Positions 32,248 through 40,803 of a stretch of DNA of 64,000 bases are shown here, piece by piece. The stretch covers positions 31,547-95,546 of the forward strand of contig JAYRWH010000075.1 in NCBI GenBank assembly GCA_041918155.1, written 5' to 3'. The stretch is from UBA668 sp041918155 (GTDB lineage: Bacteria; Actinomycetota; Acidimicrobiia; Acidimicrobiales; Ilumatobacteraceae). Under the pieces are notes generated by a model. It ran no database searches. It was not told the DNA's origin and was given only the letters and a program-made list of their open reading frames with translations. Position numbers and translations under genes: made by a program. The first letter of the stretch is position 1. Each line of letters starts with the position of its first letter.

Positions 32248-33558
32248 TCAGAACCCGAGGCGGGTGCCGACCTCGGTGAGCAGCGAATCGATCGGCACAC
32301 GCACCTGCTCGGTGGTGTCTCGGTCGCGGATGGTGACCGCGTTGTCCTCCAGCGAGTCGAAGTCGACCGTGACGCACAGCGGCGTGCCCACCTCGTCCTG
32401 GCGGCGGTAACGCTTGCCGATCGACTGGGTGTCGTCGTAGTCGACCATGTAGCGGGCGGCGAGCGTGCGGCGGATCTGCTGCGCCAGCGGGGTGAGCGTC
32501 TCCTTCTTCGACAGCGGGAGAACGGCCACCTTGTAGGGCGCCAGGCGCGGGTGCAGGCGCAGGATCGTGCGCGCCTCACCGCCCACTTCGTCCTCGTCGT
32601 ACGCCGCGAGCAGGAACGCTGCCATGGCGCGGTTCACGCCGGCCGCAGGCTCGATGACATAAGGGACGTAGCGCTCGTTGTTGGCCTGGTCGAAGTAGTC
32701 GAGCTTTTGGCCGCTGTGGTTGGCGTGCTGCGTGAGGTCGTAGTTCGTGCGCTGGGCCACACCCTCGAGTTCGCCCCAGCCCCACGGGTACATGAACTCG
32801 ATGTCGCTCGTGCCCGTGGAGTAGTGGCTCAGCTCATCGGCGTCGTGCTCGCGCAGCTGCAGCATCTCCGCGGGGATACCGAGGTCGATGTACCACTGCA
32901 GGCGGGCGTCACACCAGTAGCGATACCACGTGGCGCTGTCGGCGGGCGGCACGAAGAACTCGCACTCCATCTGCTCGAACTCGCGGGTACGGAAAATGAA
33001 GTTGCCGGGCGTGATCTCGTTGCGGAAGCTCTTGCCCACCTGGGCGATACCGAACGGCGGCTTCTTGCGGCTGGTCTGCAGCACGTTGAGGAAGTTGACG
33101 AACATGCCCTGCGCCGTCTCGGGGCGCATGTACACCTCGGCACCGCTGCCCTCCACCGGGCCGGCATACGTCTTGAACATCAGGTTGAACGCGCGTGCCT
33201 CGGTGAACGAGCCGACGGCGCCACAACCCGGGCAAGTGTTCGGGTCGGTGAGGTGATCTTCACGGAAGCGCTGCTTGCACTTCGTGCAGTCGACGAGCGG
33301 GTCGGAGAAGTTGGCCAGGTGGCCGCTCGCCTCGAATACCTGCGGCGGGGCGAGGATGGCCGCATCGATGAGCACCACGTCGTCGCGCTCTTGCACCATC
33401 GTGCGAATCCAGGCCTCGCGCACATTACGCAGCATCAAAGAGCCGAGCGGGCCGTAGTCGTAGCTGGAGCGGAAGCCGCCGTAGATCTCCGCGGAGGGGT
33501 ACACGAAGCCCCGGCGCTTGCAGAGGTTGACGACCTGGTCGAGTTCAGTGGCAGCCAT
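32248..33558 (-). CDS. glyS: Glycyl-tRNA synthetase (alpha2 type)
   Basis: Charges tRNA-Gly. The 436-aa class II synthetase matches the single-chain homodimeric form: GGFRSSYDYGPLG near the N-terminus, a four-cysteine zinc site (CTKCKQRF ... CPGCGAVG), motif 2 around FRNEITPGNFIFRTREFEQME, motif 3 near the adenylate site, and a C-terminal anticodon-binding domain. TAGCCT lies 9 nt before the ATG. No T-box structure was seen upstream. Confidence 0.96.
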   Translation of the reverse strand: MAATELDQVVNLCKRRGFVYPSAEIYGGFRSSYDYGPLGSLMLRNVREAWIRTMVQERDDVVLIDAAILAPPQVFEASGHLANFSDPLVDCTKCKQRFREDHLTDPNTCPGCGAVGSFTEARAFNLMFKTYAGPVEGSGAEVYMRPETAQGMFVNFLNVLQTSRKKPPFGIAQVGKSFRNEITPGNFIFRTREFEQMECEFFVPPADSATWYRYWCDARLQWYIDLGIPAEMLQLREHDADELSHYSTGTSDIEFMYPWGWGELEGVAQRTNYDLTQHANHSGQKLDYFDQANNERYVPYVIEPAAGVNRAMAAFLLAAYDEDEVGGEARTILRLHPRLAPYKVAVLPLSKKETLTPLAQQIRRTLAARYMVDYDDTQSIGKRYRRQDEVGTPLCVTVDFDSLEDNAVTIRDRDTTEQVRVPIDSLLTEVGTRLGF

Positions 33559-33567
33559 AGCCCTTGA

Positions 33568-33573
33568 AGGCTA
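33568..33573 (-). promoter_or_regulatory. Leaderless -10 hexamer for glyS
   Basis: TAGCCT on the minus strand, 9 nt before the glyS ATG. Confidence 0.45.
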
Positions 33574-33688
33574 CGGGCTGCACCCCGAGCGGCAGCCAGG
33601 GGATTCCGAGGAAAAGCGCGAGGATGGCGACCCGGCGCGCTCATGCCGGGCACACCGGCACTGCCGAACACCGAGGAGACTCCACCCG

Positions 33689-34432
33689 ATGAAGACCCGT
33701 ACGTCCGCCGCCGCCGGCCTCGCGCTGCTCGTCGTGCTCGCGCTCAACGCCTGCAGCAGCTCGCGCAGCGGCATCGCCTCGGCCACGTCCAGCGGGGGTT
33801 CCACCGTCACCACGACGCCCGGCACCACTGCCCCGGCGCCCACCACCGCGCCGGCCTCGACGGCACCGGCCACCACCGTGCCCGCGGTCGACCCCTTCCT
33901 GCTCCGCTCCGACGGCGTGGGCGCGGCGGACTTCGGGGATGACGTCGCCACCGTCCAGGCCGCGCTGGGCGCACTCGGCGGCCTCACCACCGACGAGACC
34001 GGCGAGTTCCCCACGCCCGATGGCGCGCAGTACGTGGACGCGGCCGGCGAGAACGTGTTCGTCGCGCCCTACCTCCGCACGCTGTGCTGGTCGAACAGCC
34101 TGTGCGCCCACTTCGGCGGGGCCACGCCCACCACGGTCGTGTTCGTCGGCTGGGCGTACACCGACGACGCCTCGGCGACGATGCACACGGCCTCAGGGGC
34201 CACGCTCGGCATCCGCGGGTCCGCGGTGACGGGGCTGAACGTGAACGAGGGCGGCTGCTACACCAGCGGCATGGGCGACGTCGACGGTGGCATCCAGGTG
34301 TCGCTGTACTCCGACGGGGTGCCCTTCATGGAGAACGACGGCACCACGGCGCACCGCCCGCCGGCGGCCGATGTCACGATCATCTCGCTGTACGCGGGTG
34401 AGATGCCGCTGTTCCTCTACGGCGACTGCTGA
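33689..34432 (+). CDS. Putative lipoprotein of unknown function
   Basis: A 247-aa exported protein: lipoprotein signal ending LNAC (Cys22), a Thr/Pro-rich linker to about residue 67, then a globular domain with paired cysteines (LCWSNSLC, and GGCYTSG) and an aspartate-rich C-terminal half. GAGGAG lies 10 nt before ATG 33689. The LLRSDGVGAADFGDD segment recurs in actinobacterial lipoproteins, but I cannot name a family. Convergent with recO through a shared hairpin. Confidence 0.75.
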   Translation: MKTRTSAAAGLALLVVLALNACSSSRSGIASATSSGGSTVTTTPGTTAPAPTTAPASTAPATTVPAVDPFLLRSDGVGAADFGDDVATVQAALGALGGLTTDETGEFPTPDGAQYVDAAGENVFVAPYLRTLCWSNSLCAHFGGATPTTVVFVGWAYTDDASATMHTASGATLGIRGSAVTGLNVNEGGCYTSGMGDVDGGIQVSLYSDGVPFMENDGTTAHRPPAADVTIISLYAGEMPLFLYGDC

Positions 34433-34448
34433 CCGGCACGCGGGTCAG
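34429..34448. terminator. Hairpin over two convergent stop codons
   Basis: CTGACC and GGTCAG pair across an 8-nt loop and contain the stop codons of the lipoprotein gene and recO. Possible bidirectional terminator without a T run. Confidence 0.4.
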
Positions 34449-35191
34449 GCCTGGTCGGCCCGCTCGAAACCGGCCGACTCGAACATGGCCACCGAACGCA
34501 ACCGCCGTTCGATGTGGTGCTCGAGCGCTCGCGTGGCGTGCGCCATCACTTCATGGGTGACCCTGGAGGATGGCGCCGCCAACGCGTCGTTCAGCCGGCC
34601 GCCGAGGATCATCCGCATCAGCTCCAAGGCATCGGCGCCGAGCGGGGCGCCCGAGCGGCAGGTACGGCACAGCGCGCCACCTTGATCCATGTCGAAGGCC
34701 ACCAACGGGCCGGGTTCGCCGCAGCGCACGCACACGTCGAGCTCGGGGCGCACACCCTCGGCGGCGAGCAGCTTCCAGTAGAACGCGGGCACCACCAACG
34801 AGCCGCCACGCTCGGCAATGGTGCGCAGGGCACCCACCACCATCCGGTACAGCCGCGGGTTCGGCTCGCGCTCCAGGGCCATCTGGTCGGCGGCCTCCAG
34901 CACGGAGATGCCGGCGGTGAGGTGGTCGAGGTCGCCCACCAGCGGGGCCAGCGACTCCACCGACTCCGCCTGGCTGACGATGTCGAGTTCACGCCCCTGC
35001 GAGAGCAACAGCTGGACATGGCTCATCGGTTCGAGCCGCGCGCCGAACTTCGACTTCGTCTTGCGCACCCCCTTGGCGACGGCGCGCACCTTGCCGTGGT
35101 GCTCGGTGAGTAGCACGACGATGCGATCGGCCTCGCCGAGCTTGTAGGTGCGGAGCACCACCGCCGTGTCGCGGTAGAGATGGCTGGCCAT
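34445..35191 (-). CDS. recO: DNA repair protein RecO
   Basis: Recombination mediator that loads RecA with RecR. The 248-aa protein has the N-terminal OB fold (YRDTAVVLRTYKLGEADRIVVLLT), the central helical part and a zinc site of four cysteines (CVRCGEPG and CRTC). Length is typical. ATG 35191 gives the canonical MASHLYRDTAVVL start. It follows the UppS-like gene by 26 bp on the same strand; recO next to uppS is common in actinobacteria. Confidence 0.93.
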   Translation of the reverse strand: MASHLYRDTAVVLRTYKLGEADRIVVLLTEHHGKVRAVAKGVRKTKSKFGARLEPMSHVQLLLSQGRELDIVSQAESVESLAPLVGDLDHLTAGISVLEAADQMALEREPNPRLYRMVVGALRTIAERGGSLVVPAFYWKLLAAEGVRPELDVCVRCGEPGPLVAFDMDQGGALCRTCRSGAPLGADALELMRMILGGRLNDALAAPSSRVTHEVMAHATRALEHHIERRLRSVAMFESAGFERADQA

Positions 35192-35217
35192 GGTGCGTCC
35201 CTGCCGTGCCGAACGGC

Positions 35218-35757
35218 TCAGTCGACCCCGCCGAAGCGGCGGTGACGCTGGGCGAAGGCGGCCATCGCCTCGTCGAGCTGGCTGGCCGCGAAGTGCTGCC
35301 ACTCCGCGTCGACGAACACCAGCTCGCTGTAGGCCAGCTCCCACACGAGCGACGGGGGCATGCGGTGTGAGGGGGCGAGCACCACCACCAGATCGGGGTC
35401 GGCCTCGGCCGGGGCATTGAGCCGCTCGCCGATCGATGCTTCGGTGATCGCCGCACCATCGGCCTGGAGCGCGGCAACCGCCTCGGTGAGGCGACGGCGA
35501 CCATCGCACTCGGACTGGGCAACCACGAGGCAGTTGCCCACGTGGGTGGTGCGGTCGGCGCCCGCGGTCGGCGCCTCGCCGCCCGGCCCGTAGGGGCGCA
35601 GCACCAACCAGCGCACGCCGGCGTGGTCGGCCACCTTGCCCAACTCGCCGAGGCGCGTGGCCCACAGCTCGTCGGAGGCCCCGGCCCACTCACCCGCAGT
35701 GCCACCGACCACGATCACGTGGTGCAGCAGCACCTGGTCGGTCGGCGGGGCGGACAT
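35218..35757 (-). CDS. Degenerate cis-prenyltransferase (UppS-like) protein
   Basis: The 179-aa product matches the Z-isoprenyl synthase fold only in its middle and end: GVRWLVLRPYG, GRRRLTEAVAALQ, PDLVVVLAPSHRMPPSLVWELAYSELVFVDAEW and AFAQRHRRFGG. The N-terminal catalytic P-loop (DGNGRWA) is missing and the RTSGE motif is changed to APSHR, so prenyl transfer is unlikely. A complete uppS lies 2.0 kb away on the other strand. It occupies the position next to recO where uppS is often found. It may be a regulatory subunit or a decaying duplicate. Confidence 0.65.
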   Translation of the reverse strand: MSAPPTDQVLLHHVIVVGGTAGEWAGASDELWATRLGELGKVADHAGVRWLVLRPYGPGGEAPTAGADRTTHVGNCLVVAQSECDGRRRLTEAVAALQADGAAITEASIGERLNAPAEADPDLVVVLAPSHRMPPSLVWELAYSELVFVDAEWQHFAASQLDEAMAAFAQRHRRFGGVD

Positions 35758-35841
35758 TCACTCATTGTCCCACGCGGGCGCACGGTTTGCAGGCACGCCC
35801 GGAGCGCTGTCCCATCGGCGCTCCGGCGTGCGAACAGGGAC

Positions 35842-35847
35842 TACTCT
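35842..35847 (+). promoter_or_regulatory. Leaderless -10 hexamer for the HEVFH lipoprotein
   Basis: TACTCT, 6 nt before the ATG at 35854. Confidence 0.5.
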
Positions 35848-35853
35848 CACGCG

Positions 35854-37746
35854 ATGGGCCGGAAGCACTTCGTGGTCGCGTGCCTCGTGTTGGCTGCTGC
35901 GTGTTCCGATGGGTCGGCGCACGATCGAACCGAGCAGTCGACCGGCACCGACGTCGCTGTGGATGACGGGTCCCGGGTGTCCACTGCGCTCGCGGCGGAA
36001 CTCGCCACGCTGCGCTCGCACGACGGTGGCCGCCTCCCACAGGCCGACGCGATCGACCTCTTCGCCTCCACGTTCGGCGCGATGCCCGGCGGCGACGCGA
36101 CCCGGTTCACCGGCATGACGGAGGGCACGTCGGTGCTCTTCGAGCTGATGCGCCACTGGAACGACCTCACGCCCGAACAGCAGGCCGCGGTGAACGACGC
36201 GCTCGGCATCTCCGACGGCGGCGCCGGCGCCGGTCCGCCGCGAGCCAGCCCGGATGACGCGCTGCAGGCCGAGATCGACGCCGCGGCGGCAGCCATCGCC
36301 GCCCGGGTGGGGTTCACCCTGCCGTTCCCGATCCGCGCCGACCAGGTCGCTCTCATCGGCGCCCCCCGCACCGACGGCACGGCGCTCGATGGCATCACCT
36401 ACCCGATGAGGGCCGGCGACATCGCGATGACGGGCGTCCCCGACTCGTGCAAGGTACGCGTGCGGATCGGTCGCTCACCTGGAACGGTCACCCACGAGGT
36501 GTTCCACTGCTTCCAGTACGTGTTCGCAGGCGACATGGAGCACTTGTGGAGCTCGTTCCTGTGGGTCGTGGAGGGCAGCGCGAGTTGGGTCGAAGCAGAG
36601 CTGACCGGCGAGGTCTACGCGCCGGACTTCTCCAGCTGGATGGCACATCACGGGTCGCTGGAGAATCTGTCATACGAGGCCGTCGCCGTCTTCTGGGTGC
36701 TCGAAGCCATGGGCGCCGATCCGTTCACCGTCATCGACGACATGCTGATCAACGATTCGACGACCACCGAGACCATCACTTCGACCGGGCTCGATCCGGC
36801 CGCAGTGATGAATCGCCTCGCAACCTCTGCCGCACGGAGCACCGGATCACCGGCGCTGCCCGTGTCGGCGATCTGGGAGTTCGGCGTCGATCATGTGCCA
36901 CCCGACTCGGATCGAGAGACCGCAGAGGTTGCGATGATGGCCCCCTTCCGCCTGGAGGCCACTCAGCCGGGTTGGTCGCGGGTGCCGGTTCAGGTGCTCT
37001 CCATCCCGACCGGCGATCGGCTGGACGTACGCGCCACCAGCGGTGTCGGTTCGCTCGAGTTCTACGGCCAGAGTGCCATCGGGTGGACGGGTCAGGTGCA
37101 CGAACTGTTCTGCCTGTTGGAGGGCGGTTGTCGTTGTGGCGTCGACGGCGCCGTCGACTCGGGCCTGCGTCAGGGCGCCCGCGAGATGGTGCTCGCCGGG
37201 GGCACGATCGACCCGGGTTCGCTCACCGTCGATGTGCGCATCGGCGACGAAGGGTTCACCGACGGCCACTGGACCGGCGAGCTGTTCACCAGCTCCACGG
37301 TGCTGACCAGCGACGGTGCCACCTCGACCCGCGAAGACACGGGCACCTTCGAGCTCACCGTCGAGCACGGCGCCGTCGTGTCGGGCAGCTACGTGCTCAA
37401 CGGCCCGGTCGAGAGGGTCCTTGCGGCCGGAGTGACCGCGTCGGGCACCGGACAACTCGCCGGCTCGCTCACCGGGTGCGGGTTCGCTCCCCAGGTGTTG
37501 TGCTCCAGCTGGAGCACCGACGTCGTGATGCAGTTCCCCGACGGCGTCGGCTCCATGCCGATGCACCAGTCCACCTCGTGCGCGGTGACCGGCGACAGCA
37601 GGACGACATGGATGTTCCAGCCGCACGCCAACCCGAACGTGCTCACTGGTGCGATCGACCCCGACCCGCAGCTCGACATCGCCCGTGCCTCGGGCGCCAA
37701 TGCCAGCGGCACGGTGATCACGTTCGTGGCCACCCGCGAGGGGTGA
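35854..37746 (+). CDS. Large lipoprotein with a gluzincin-like HExxH motif
   Basis: A 630-aa exported protein. The signal ends in LAAAC (Cys17). HEVFHCFQ at 214-221 supplies a zinc HExxH (H214, E215, H218), and W..EGSASW around E240 is placed where gluzincins keep their third ligand, so a metallopeptidase is likely. The C-terminal half is beta-rich with several cysteines (CLLEGGCRCG, CSSW) and no recognised domain. It is surface-anchored and its substrate is unknown. It is not clearly any named peptidase family. Confidence 0.7.
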   Translation: MGRKHFVVACLVLAAACSDGSAHDRTEQSTGTDVAVDDGSRVSTALAAELATLRSHDGGRLPQADAIDLFASTFGAMPGGDATRFTGMTEGTSVLFELMRHWNDLTPEQQAAVNDALGISDGGAGAGPPRASPDDALQAEIDAAAAAIAARVGFTLPFPIRADQVALIGAPRTDGTALDGITYPMRAGDIAMTGVPDSCKVRVRIGRSPGTVTHEVFHCFQYVFAGDMEHLWSSFLWVVEGSASWVEAELTGEVYAPDFSSWMAHHGSLENLSYEAVAVFWVLEAMGADPFTVIDDMLINDSTTTETITSTGLDPAAVMNRLATSAARSTGSPALPVSAIWEFGVDHVPPDSDRETAEVAMMAPFRLEATQPGWSRVPVQVLSIPTGDRLDVRATSGVGSLEFYGQSAIGWTGQVHELFCLLEGGCRCGVDGAVDSGLRQGAREMVLAGGTIDPGSLTVDVRIGDEGFTDGHWTGELFTSSTVLTSDGATSTREDTGTFELTVEHGAVVSGSYVLNGPVERVLAAGVTASGTGQLAGSLTGCGFAPQVLCSSWSTDVVMQFPDGVGSMPMHQSTSCAVTGDSRTTWMFQPHANPNVLTGAIDPDPQLDIARASGANASGTVITFVATREG

Positions 37747-37798
37747 GCTGCCGCCGGCGGACGGCCCGTGCGTGACCCCTGCCGGCGCACCCGGCCAG

Positions 37799-37804
37799 TA
37801 GGGT
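37799..37804 (+). promoter_or_regulatory. Leaderless -10 hexamer for uppS
   Basis: TAGGGT, 7 nt before the uppS GTG. Confidence 0.5.
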
Positions 37805-37811
37805 TGGCGAC

Positions 37812-38501
37812 GTGACGGCGCAGCCCACCACCACCCCTGACGGCGCGCGCATGATGCACGTCGCGTGCATCATGGACGGCAACGGGCGGTGGGCGCAGCG
37901 GCGCAACCTGCCGCGCACCGAAGGCCACACCGAGGGCGAGGAGAACCTGGCCCGACTCGTTCGCGTGGCGGTGAAGCGCAACGTCGGCTGGCTCACGGTG
38001 TTCGGCTTCTCCACGGAGAACTGGGTGCGGCCGCGCACCGAGGTGCGCCACATCCTCGGCCTGCACAAGAAGCTGTTCGGCCGCGTCGCCGAACTCAACG
38101 AGCTGAACGTGCGCATCCAGTGGATGGGCCGCCCGTTCGACAGCCCCGAGGCGCGCACCCCCAAGTACGTGCAGCGCGCGATCCGCAAGGCCCTGTGCGA
38201 CACGGCGAACAACACCGGCATGGTGCTCACCGTCGCCTTCGACTACGGCAGCCTCGCCGAGATGGTGCACGCCGCGCAACAGGCCGCGGCGCTCGGCCCG
38301 GTCGACGAGGCCGCCATCGCCCGCAACCTGTACCTGCCCGAGCTGCCCCCGGTGGACGTGCTCGTGCGCACGTCGGGCGAGTTGCGCATCTCCAATTTCA
38401 TGTTGTGGCAGGCCGCCGGCAGCGAGGTGTACTTCACCGAACGCCCGTGGCCGGAGTTCGACGCCGCCGAACTCGACGCCGCCCTCGCCCTGGTGAACTG
38501 A
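37812..38501 (+). CDS. uppS: Isoprenyl (undecaprenyl/decaprenyl-type) diphosphate synthase
   Basis: Condenses isopentenyl units with cis geometry to make the lipid carrier for cell-wall synthesis. The 229-aa protein has the catalytic Asp in CIMDGNGRWAQRR, FGFSTENW in the middle and the C-terminal VRTSGELRISNFMLWQ and FTERPWPEF. It is thus the functional copy, compared with the degenerate one at 35218-35757. GTG start with a -10 hexamer 7 nt upstream. Followed 3 bp later by the helicase gene. Confidence 0.93.
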   Translation: MTAQPTTTPDGARMMHVACIMDGNGRWAQRRNLPRTEGHTEGEENLARLVRVAVKRNVGWLTVFGFSTENWVRPRTEVRHILGLHKKLFGRVAELNELNVRIQWMGRPFDSPEARTPKYVQRAIRKALCDTANNTGMVLTVAFDYGSLAEMVHAAQQAAALGPVDEAAIARNLYLPELPPVDVLVRTSGELRISNFMLWQAAGSEVYFTERPWPEFDAAELDAALALVN

Positions 38502-38504
38502 ACC

Positions 38505-40397
38505 GTGTCCCCGATCTCCCCGGCGGCCGACGTCGCTGTTGCACTCCGCCGGTTGTCGTCGGCCCTGCCCAACGGGGGCGAGGACCGCCCCCAGCAGGTG
38601 GAGATGGCCGAGGCCGTCGCCCGCGCCGTCGACGCCGGCCGCCACCTCGTGGTGCAGGCCGGCACGGGCACCGGTAAGTCGTGGGGCTACCTCGCCCCGG
38701 TGGTGCTCGCGGGCAAGACGTGCGTGATCGCCACCGCCACGAAGGCCTTGCAGGATCAGCTCGCGGCGAAAGACCTGCCCTACCTGCAGGAACAGCTCGA
38801 CGTGCCGTTCGACTGGGCCGTGCTGAAGGGCCGCAGCAACTACATCTGCATGCAGCGCGTCCGTGAGATCCAGGACAAGGACAACGGCCAGCTGGAGATG
38901 GAGGAGTTCGCCGCCACCACCAAGGCCGAGGTTCAACGCCTCGTGTCGTGGGCGGGCAGCACCGACACGGGCGACCAGGCCTCGCTCACGTGGGCGCCGA
39001 GCGACCGGGCATGGCAGACGGTGAGCGTCGGCAGCGACGAGTGCCCCGGAGCGAACCGCTGCCCGATGGGATCGGTGTGCTTCGCCGAAGCTGCCCGCCA
39101 GCGCGCCGCGGCGGCCGACATCATCGTCGTCAACATGCACCTCTACGGGCTGCACGTGGGCAGCGGGGGGATGATCCTGCCCGAGCACGAAGTCGTGGTG
39201 ATGGACGAGGCCCACCAGCTCGAGGACATCATGAGCGACACGGTCGGGGTGCAGATCGCCGGCGGCCGCTTCACCACGCTCGCCAGCGCACTGAAGCGCA
39301 TCCTCGATGATCCAGCGGTGGTCGCCCCGGTCGCCGAGGCCTCGTCGCGGGTGCGCGACGCGCTCGCCGGCCATCTCGGCCAGCGTCTCTCGTCGCCATA
39401 CCCCGACGACGTGCAGGACATGCTCGTCGATGTGCGCGGCCGCATCGAGAAGGCCCAGTCGGCACTGCGCGCGATCAACACCGAGGTCGAGGACGCGAAG
39501 GCGCGCAAGCTGCGCGGCCAGCAACTCGCCACCCGCCTGCAGGAGGCGATCGACGTCGCGCTGAAGGGGCCGGAGGGCTACGTCTCCTTCGTCAGCGGCG
39601 GGCCGGACTACCCGCGGCTGGAGATCGCCCCGCTCGATGTCGGCAATGTCCTCGCCAACGGCATCTGGAGCCAGCGCACCGCGGTGCTCTGCAGCGCCAC
39701 CATCCCCACCTCGCTCGGCGCACGCGTGGGCCTACCCGCGGGCGAGTACGACGAGCTCGATGTGGGCAGCCCGTTCGACTACGAGCACAATGCGCTGCTC
39801 TACTGCGCAATCCACATGCCCGACCCGCGCACGCCGCAGTACGCGGCCGCGGTGCACGACGAACTGGTCGCGCTCATCACGGCTGCCGGCGGGCGCACCC
39901 TGGCCCTGTTCACCAGTTGGAAGGCGATGGACGCCGCCGCCGAGGCGGTTCGAGCCCGGGTGGATGTGCCGATCCTCACCCAACGCGACCTGCCCAAGAC
40001 CGCACTGGTGAAGGCGTTCAGCGAGGACGTGCACGCCTGCCTGTTCGCCACCGCCGGCTTCTTCCAGGGCGTCGACATCCCCGGCCGCACGCTGAGCCTG
40101 GTGGTGATCGACCGCATCCCGTTCCCCCGCCCCGACGATCCTCTGCTCTCGGCACGCAGAGAACTGCTCGGTGCGGCGGCGTTCGGGCCGATCGATCTGC
40201 CCCGCGCGGCGATGCTGCTCGCGCAAGCCACCGGGCGCCTGATCCGCACGTCCACCGACCGCGGCGTGGTGGCCGTGATGGACCCGCGCCTCGGCAAGGC
40301 CAACTACCGTTGGGACATCGTCAAGGCCCTGCCGCCGATGAAGCGCACACGAGAGCGCGCCGAGGCCGAGGCCTTCCTACGCGAGATCACCTCGTGA
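38505..40397 (+). CDS. DinG/XPD-type ATP-dependent DNA helicase
   Basis: A 630-aa superfamily 2 helicase. Walker A GTGTGKS (53-59), DEAH box at 234-237 and four cysteines (C115, C180, C186, C192) that should hold a 4Fe-4S cluster define the DinG/XPD group. Motif VI is QATGRLIRTSTDRG. These enzymes unwind forked DNA and R-loops with 5'-3' polarity and act in repair. It starts at GTG 38505, 3 bp after uppS, so the two are co-transcribed. Confidence 0.9.
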   Translation: MSPISPAADVAVALRRLSSALPNGGEDRPQQVEMAEAVARAVDAGRHLVVQAGTGTGKSWGYLAPVVLAGKTCVIATATKALQDQLAAKDLPYLQEQLDVPFDWAVLKGRSNYICMQRVREIQDKDNGQLEMEEFAATTKAEVQRLVSWAGSTDTGDQASLTWAPSDRAWQTVSVGSDECPGANRCPMGSVCFAEAARQRAAAADIIVVNMHLYGLHVGSGGMILPEHEVVVMDEAHQLEDIMSDTVGVQIAGGRFTTLASALKRILDDPAVVAPVAEASSRVRDALAGHLGQRLSSPYPDDVQDMLVDVRGRIEKAQSALRAINTEVEDAKARKLRGQQLATRLQEAIDVALKGPEGYVSFVSGGPDYPRLEIAPLDVGNVLANGIWSQRTAVLCSATIPTSLGARVGLPAGEYDELDVGSPFDYEHNALLYCAIHMPDPRTPQYAAAVHDELVALITAAGGRTLALFTSWKAMDAAAEAVRARVDVPILTQRDLPKTALVKAFSEDVHACLFATAGFFQGVDIPGRTLSLVVIDRIPFPRPDDPLLSARRELLGAAAFGPIDLPRAAMLLAQATGRLIRTSTDRGVVAVMDPRLGKANYRWDIVKALPPMKRTRERAEAEAFLREITS

Positions 40398-40451
40398 CCG
40401 CTCACCGTCCGCGATAGTTTGACGTCCGTACAACCGACCCGGGGGGTTCCC

Positions 40452-40643
40452 ATGCGCATCATCGTCGACTACGACTTGTGTGAGAGCAACGCGCTGTGCG
40501 TCGCCGAGGCACCCGGGGTGTTCGAGGTGCGCAGCGACGACTTCATGTACGTCCTCAACGAGAACCCGACCCCAGAGCAGGAGGCCGGTGTGCGCAAGGC
40601 CGCGAAGGTGTGCCCGAAGCAGGCGATCAAGCTCGTCGACTGA
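40452..40643 (+). CDS. Ferredoxin, 3Fe-4S type
   Basis: A 63-aa electron carrier with three cysteines, C10 and C16 in DLCESNALC and C54 in KVCPKQAI, the pattern of single-cluster 3Fe-4S ferredoxins that serve cytochrome P450s in actinobacteria. Start ATG 40452 is preceded by GGGGGG at 40441-40446. No P450 or reductase gene is in the window, so the partner is encoded elsewhere. Confidence 0.9.
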   Translation: MRIIVDYDLCESNALCVAEAPGVFEVRSDDFMYVLNENPTPEQEAGVRKAAKVCPKQAIKLVD

Positions 40644-40791
40644 GAACGCGGTCAGGTCGCCGGCGCGCAGCTCCGCGTGGCTCGGCGCTTCTGGGTCACC
40701 GCACAGACGTTGTGTCGCTCTGCGCCGTGGCGTAGAACGCGTCGACGGTCCAGTGACAAGAGGTCCAAGGGTGGCGATTCGGAACCCGGAC

Positions 40792-40797
40792 TAACCT
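40792..40797 (+). promoter_or_regulatory. Leaderless -10 hexamer for the pentapeptide-repeat gene
   Basis: TAACCT, 6 nt before the ATG at 40804. Confidence 0.5.
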
Positions 40798-40803
40798 CGC
40801 CCC

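Noticed and set aside
30132..32579. 815-codon minus-strand frame opposite the kinase and DinB-like gene
   Set aside because: Low-complexity Arg/His/Gly translation antisense to a clear two-component system.
33559..33688. T-box riboswitch upstream of glyS
   Set aside because: The gap is too short and has no T-box consensus or specifier loop; a -10 hexamer 9 nt from the ATG fits a leaderless start.
35854..36093. Longer start for the HEVFH lipoprotein at 35542
   Set aside because: The upstream part is antisense to the UppS-like gene, and ATG 35854 begins a clear lipoprotein signal.
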